Below, one piece after another: positions 40,005 to 41,861 of a DNA stretch of 41,861 nucleotides. The stretch covers positions 1-41,861 of the forward strand of contig JADZDA010000133.1 in NCBI GenBank assembly GCA_020851255.1, written 5' to 3'. The notes beneath the pieces were generated by a model, which saw only the letters and a program-made list of their open reading frames with translations, made no database searches and was not told the DNA's origin. The position numbers and the translations under genes were made by a program. How positions within the stretch are numbered: the stretch's first letter is position 1; each line of letters opens with the position of its first letter. The stretch comes from Burkholderiales bacterium (GTDB lineage: Bacteria > Pseudomonadota > Gammaproteobacteria > Burkholderiales > Casimicrobiaceae).

Positions 40005-41054
40005 TCAGCGCCGCGGAATCGGCAGTTCGTCCGGCGGGGTCGCCGCGGCCAGCGAGCCGGCGCGTGCCAGCGCCTCGCGCGCGCCGGGCGCGTCGCCGGC
40101 GCGATCGAGCAACGCCGCGAGCGCGCGGTGCATCTCGGGCGAGTCGGGCATGAGCGCGAGACCCGCGTCGACGGTCGCGCGCGCGGCCCGTTCGTCGCCG
40201 GCGGCGAGCGCGATCTCCGCGTAGGCGATCACCGGCTCGGGATCGTAGTGGTAATCGCGATGCGCGGCGAGCCACGCCTGCGCCGCCTGCGCCCAGTGTC
40301 CGGCGGCGGCGAACGTGCGTGCGCGCGCCTTGAGGCCGGCCTGGCGCGCCTCGGCGGCGTCGCGGCGCGCCGCGTGCCGCCGCCGGACGAGGCCCTCGTG
40401 TCCGCGCAGTTCCGGGTCGGCGTCGGGCGAGTCGATGTTCCAGACACCCGACTGCGAAAGGCCGAGCCGGTAGACGGCGAGCTCCTCGCGTACGTGCAGA
40501 AACGGCGTGTGCGCCGACATCTGCAACCACAGGTCCCAGTCGTCGAACCAGTCGAGCGCGGGCTCGTAGCGCACGCCGTGCTCGCGCACGAGCGCGGTGT
40601 CGAACAGGCCGCCGTTGGGGGGGAAGAGGTTGCGCCGCAGGAGCAGGAGCTCGGAGTACTCGAAGCGGTAGACGCCGGTGCGACCGGCATCGCCGGTGTC
40701 GACGCGCACGTCGGCGTAGGCGACGCGCGAGCCCGGATTCGCGTCCAGCGCGTCCGACAGCCGCTCGACGAAAGCAGGCAGCAGCAGGTCGTCGTCGTCG
40801 AGTACGACGATGCGCCGGCCCATCGCCTGCTCGAAGCCCAGGTTGCCGGCCGGCGCGCGCAGCAGCGGACGGCCTGCGGAGACGACGCGCACCGGGACCT
40901 CGCCCGCGCCCGGAACGTCGACGCCCCGGCCCGACGCGTCGACGACCAGCCATTCGCGCGGGCGCACCGTCTGCGCCGCGACGCAGGCGGCCGCGTCCGC
41001 GAGGCAGGGCCTGCCCAGCGTGCGGGTGAGGATCGTGACGTCCGCCGCGCGCAT
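40005..41054 (-). CDS. GT2 glycosyltransferase with C-terminal TPR-like helices
   Basis: A 349-residue protein. The GT-A domain (1 to about 225) has VTILTRTLGRPCLADA, GNLGFEQAMGRRIVVLDDDDLL (acidic metal site), NPGSRVAYADVRVDTGD and DWFDDWDLWLQMS. A helical TPR-like region follows (ARTFAAAGHWAQAAQAWLAAH; IALAAGDERAARATVDAGLALMPDSPEMHRALA). It is cytoplasmic. It starts 24 bp after the hemL stop on the same strand and is probably co-transcribed with it, although the pathways are unrelated. The substrate is unknown. Confidence 0.87.
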   Translation of the reverse strand: MRAADVTILTRTLGRPCLADAAACVAAQTVRPREWLVVDASGRGVDVPGAGEVPVRVVSAGRPLLRAPAGNLGFEQAMGRRIVVLDDDDLLLPAFVERLSDALDANPGSRVAYADVRVDTGDAGRTGVYRFEYSELLLLRRNLFPPNGGLFDTALVREHGVRYEPALDWFDDWDLWLQMSAHTPFLHVREELAVYRLGLSQSGVWNIDSPDADPELRGHEGLVRRRHAARRDAAEARQAGLKARARTFAAAGHWAQAAQAWLAAHRDYHYDPEPVIAYAEIALAAGDERAARATVDAGLALMPDSPEMHRALAALLDRAGDAPGAREALARAGSLAAATPPDELPIPRR

Positions 41055-41078
41055 CGGGGCGACGACCGCCGGACCCGG

Positions 41079-41861
41079 TCAGCGGACGGTGGCGAACGCC
41101 GCCGCCGCCTTCGCGATCGTGTCGGCGATGTCGGCGTCGGTGTGCGCGGCCGACACGAAGCCGGCCTCGTAGGCGGACGGCGCGAAATAGACGCCGGCGT
41201 CGAGCATCGCGTGGAACCAGCGGTTGAACCGCTCCTTGTCGCAGGCCATGATCTCGGCGTAGCTCGCCGGCACCCGCGACGCGAAGTACAGCCCGAACAT
41301 CCCGCCGACCGCCTGCGCGCAGAACGCGACGCCCGCGCGCTGCGCGGCGGCCGTCAGGCCGTCGGTGAGCGACCGGGTGCGCGCCGCCAGCGACTCGTAG
41401 AAACCGGGCGCCTCGGTCAGCGCGAGCGTCGCGAGGCCGGCGGCGACGGCGACCGGATTGCCCGAGAGCGTGCCGGCCTGGTAGACCGGGCCGAGCGGCG
41501 CGATCATCTTCATGACGTCGCGGCGACCGCCGAACGCGCCGACCGGCATGCCGCCGCCGATCACCTTGCCCAGCGTCGTCAGGTCCGGCGTGATCCCGGT
41601 CATGCCCTGCACGCCGCGCGGATGCACACGGAAGCCGGTCATCACCTCGTCGAAGATCAGCACCGCGCCGTGGCGGTCGCACAAGCGGCGCAGCAGCGCG
41701 AGCCAGCCGGGCGCGGGGTGGACCAGGTTCATGTTGCCGGCGACCGGCTCGACGATGACGCCGGCGATGGTCGCGCCGCCGGCGGCGAACGCTTCCTCGA
41801 TCGCCGCCGCGTCGTTGTACGGCAGCACGATCGTCTGGTTCGCGATCTCCGGCGGAACGCC
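41079..41861 (-). CDS. hemL: Glutamate-1-semialdehyde 2,1-aminomutase (partial, 3' end)
   Basis: The C-terminal 260 residues of GSA aminomutase, the PLP enzyme that makes 5-aminolevulinate for haem. The start lies beyond the right edge. Visible features are [26 protein letters not shown], the PLP lysine in [33 protein letters not shown] and [13 protein letters not shown]. The sequence appears intact, with no frameshift. Confidence 0.96.
   Translation of the reverse strand, partial: GVPPEIANQTIVLPYNDAAAIEEAFAAGGATIAGVIVEPVAGNMNLVHPAPGWLALLRRLCDRHGAVLIFDEVMTGFRVHPRGVQGMTGITPDLTTLGKVIGGGMPVGAFGGRRDVMKMIAPLGPVYQAGTLSGNPVAVAAGLATLALTEAPGFYESLAARTRSLTDGLTAAAQRAGVAFCAQAVGGMFGLYFASRVPASYAEIMACDKERFNRWFHAMLDAGVYFAPSAYEAGFVSAAHTDADIADTIAKAAAAFATVR

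Overview
This is a very GC-rich window. It looks chromosomal and most likely comes from a betaproteobacterium, possibly a Burkholderiales relative. The reasons are the rRNA leader type at the left edge, the Xanthomonas-type order of a complete type II secretion (T2SS) operon, a hemL gene, and a tandem repeat of a kind I associate with Burkholderiales. The taxonomic call is inference, because no rRNA gene body is present.

Layout. (1) Bases 1-205 hold the promoter, boxA and leader of an rRNA operon that reads leftward out of the window. (2) Bases 369-7698 (+) carry two membrane proteins followed by two TPR glycosyltransferases that each contain a SEC-C zinc-binding motif. (3) Bases 7700-16819 (-) are a tightly overlapping operon: a coiled-coil methyltransferase, a GT2-GT4 fusion and two TPR-GT41 (SPINDLY/OGT-like) proteins. 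The two blocks converge with one base between their stop codons. (4) Bases 17218-21921 carry a NodB-type deacetylase (+) and, on the minus strand, an operon of a parvulin PPIase, Wzm, Wzt and an unknown protein, which suggests glycan export. (5) Bases 22001-26444 (-) carry two exported Ser/Thr/Asn-rich proteins, a small glycosyltransferase and a lipoprotein, with good promoters and two strong terminators. (6) Bases 26774-38948 (-) are a complete T2SS operon in the order gspE-F-G-H-I-J-K-L-M-C-D. (7) Bases 39165-41861 carry a DUF6065-like gene (+), a GT2-TPR gene (-) and the 3' part of hemL (-).

How the parts may work together. Regions 2-4 encode cytoplasmic glycosyltransferases, sugar-modifying enzymes and an ABC glycan exporter. 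Regions 5-6 encode exported Ser/Thr-rich proteins and the machine that could carry proteins across the outer membrane. The SEC-C motifs on two of the glycosyltransferases suggest, as a hypothesis only, that glycosylation is tied to the Sec pathway or the ribosome.

The most striking direct observation is in gspK. A four-copy, 84-bp, in-frame tandem repeat lies between the start codon and the pseudopilin signal, giving a predicted prepilin leader of 150 residues. The repeat units show compensatory base changes in their hairpins.
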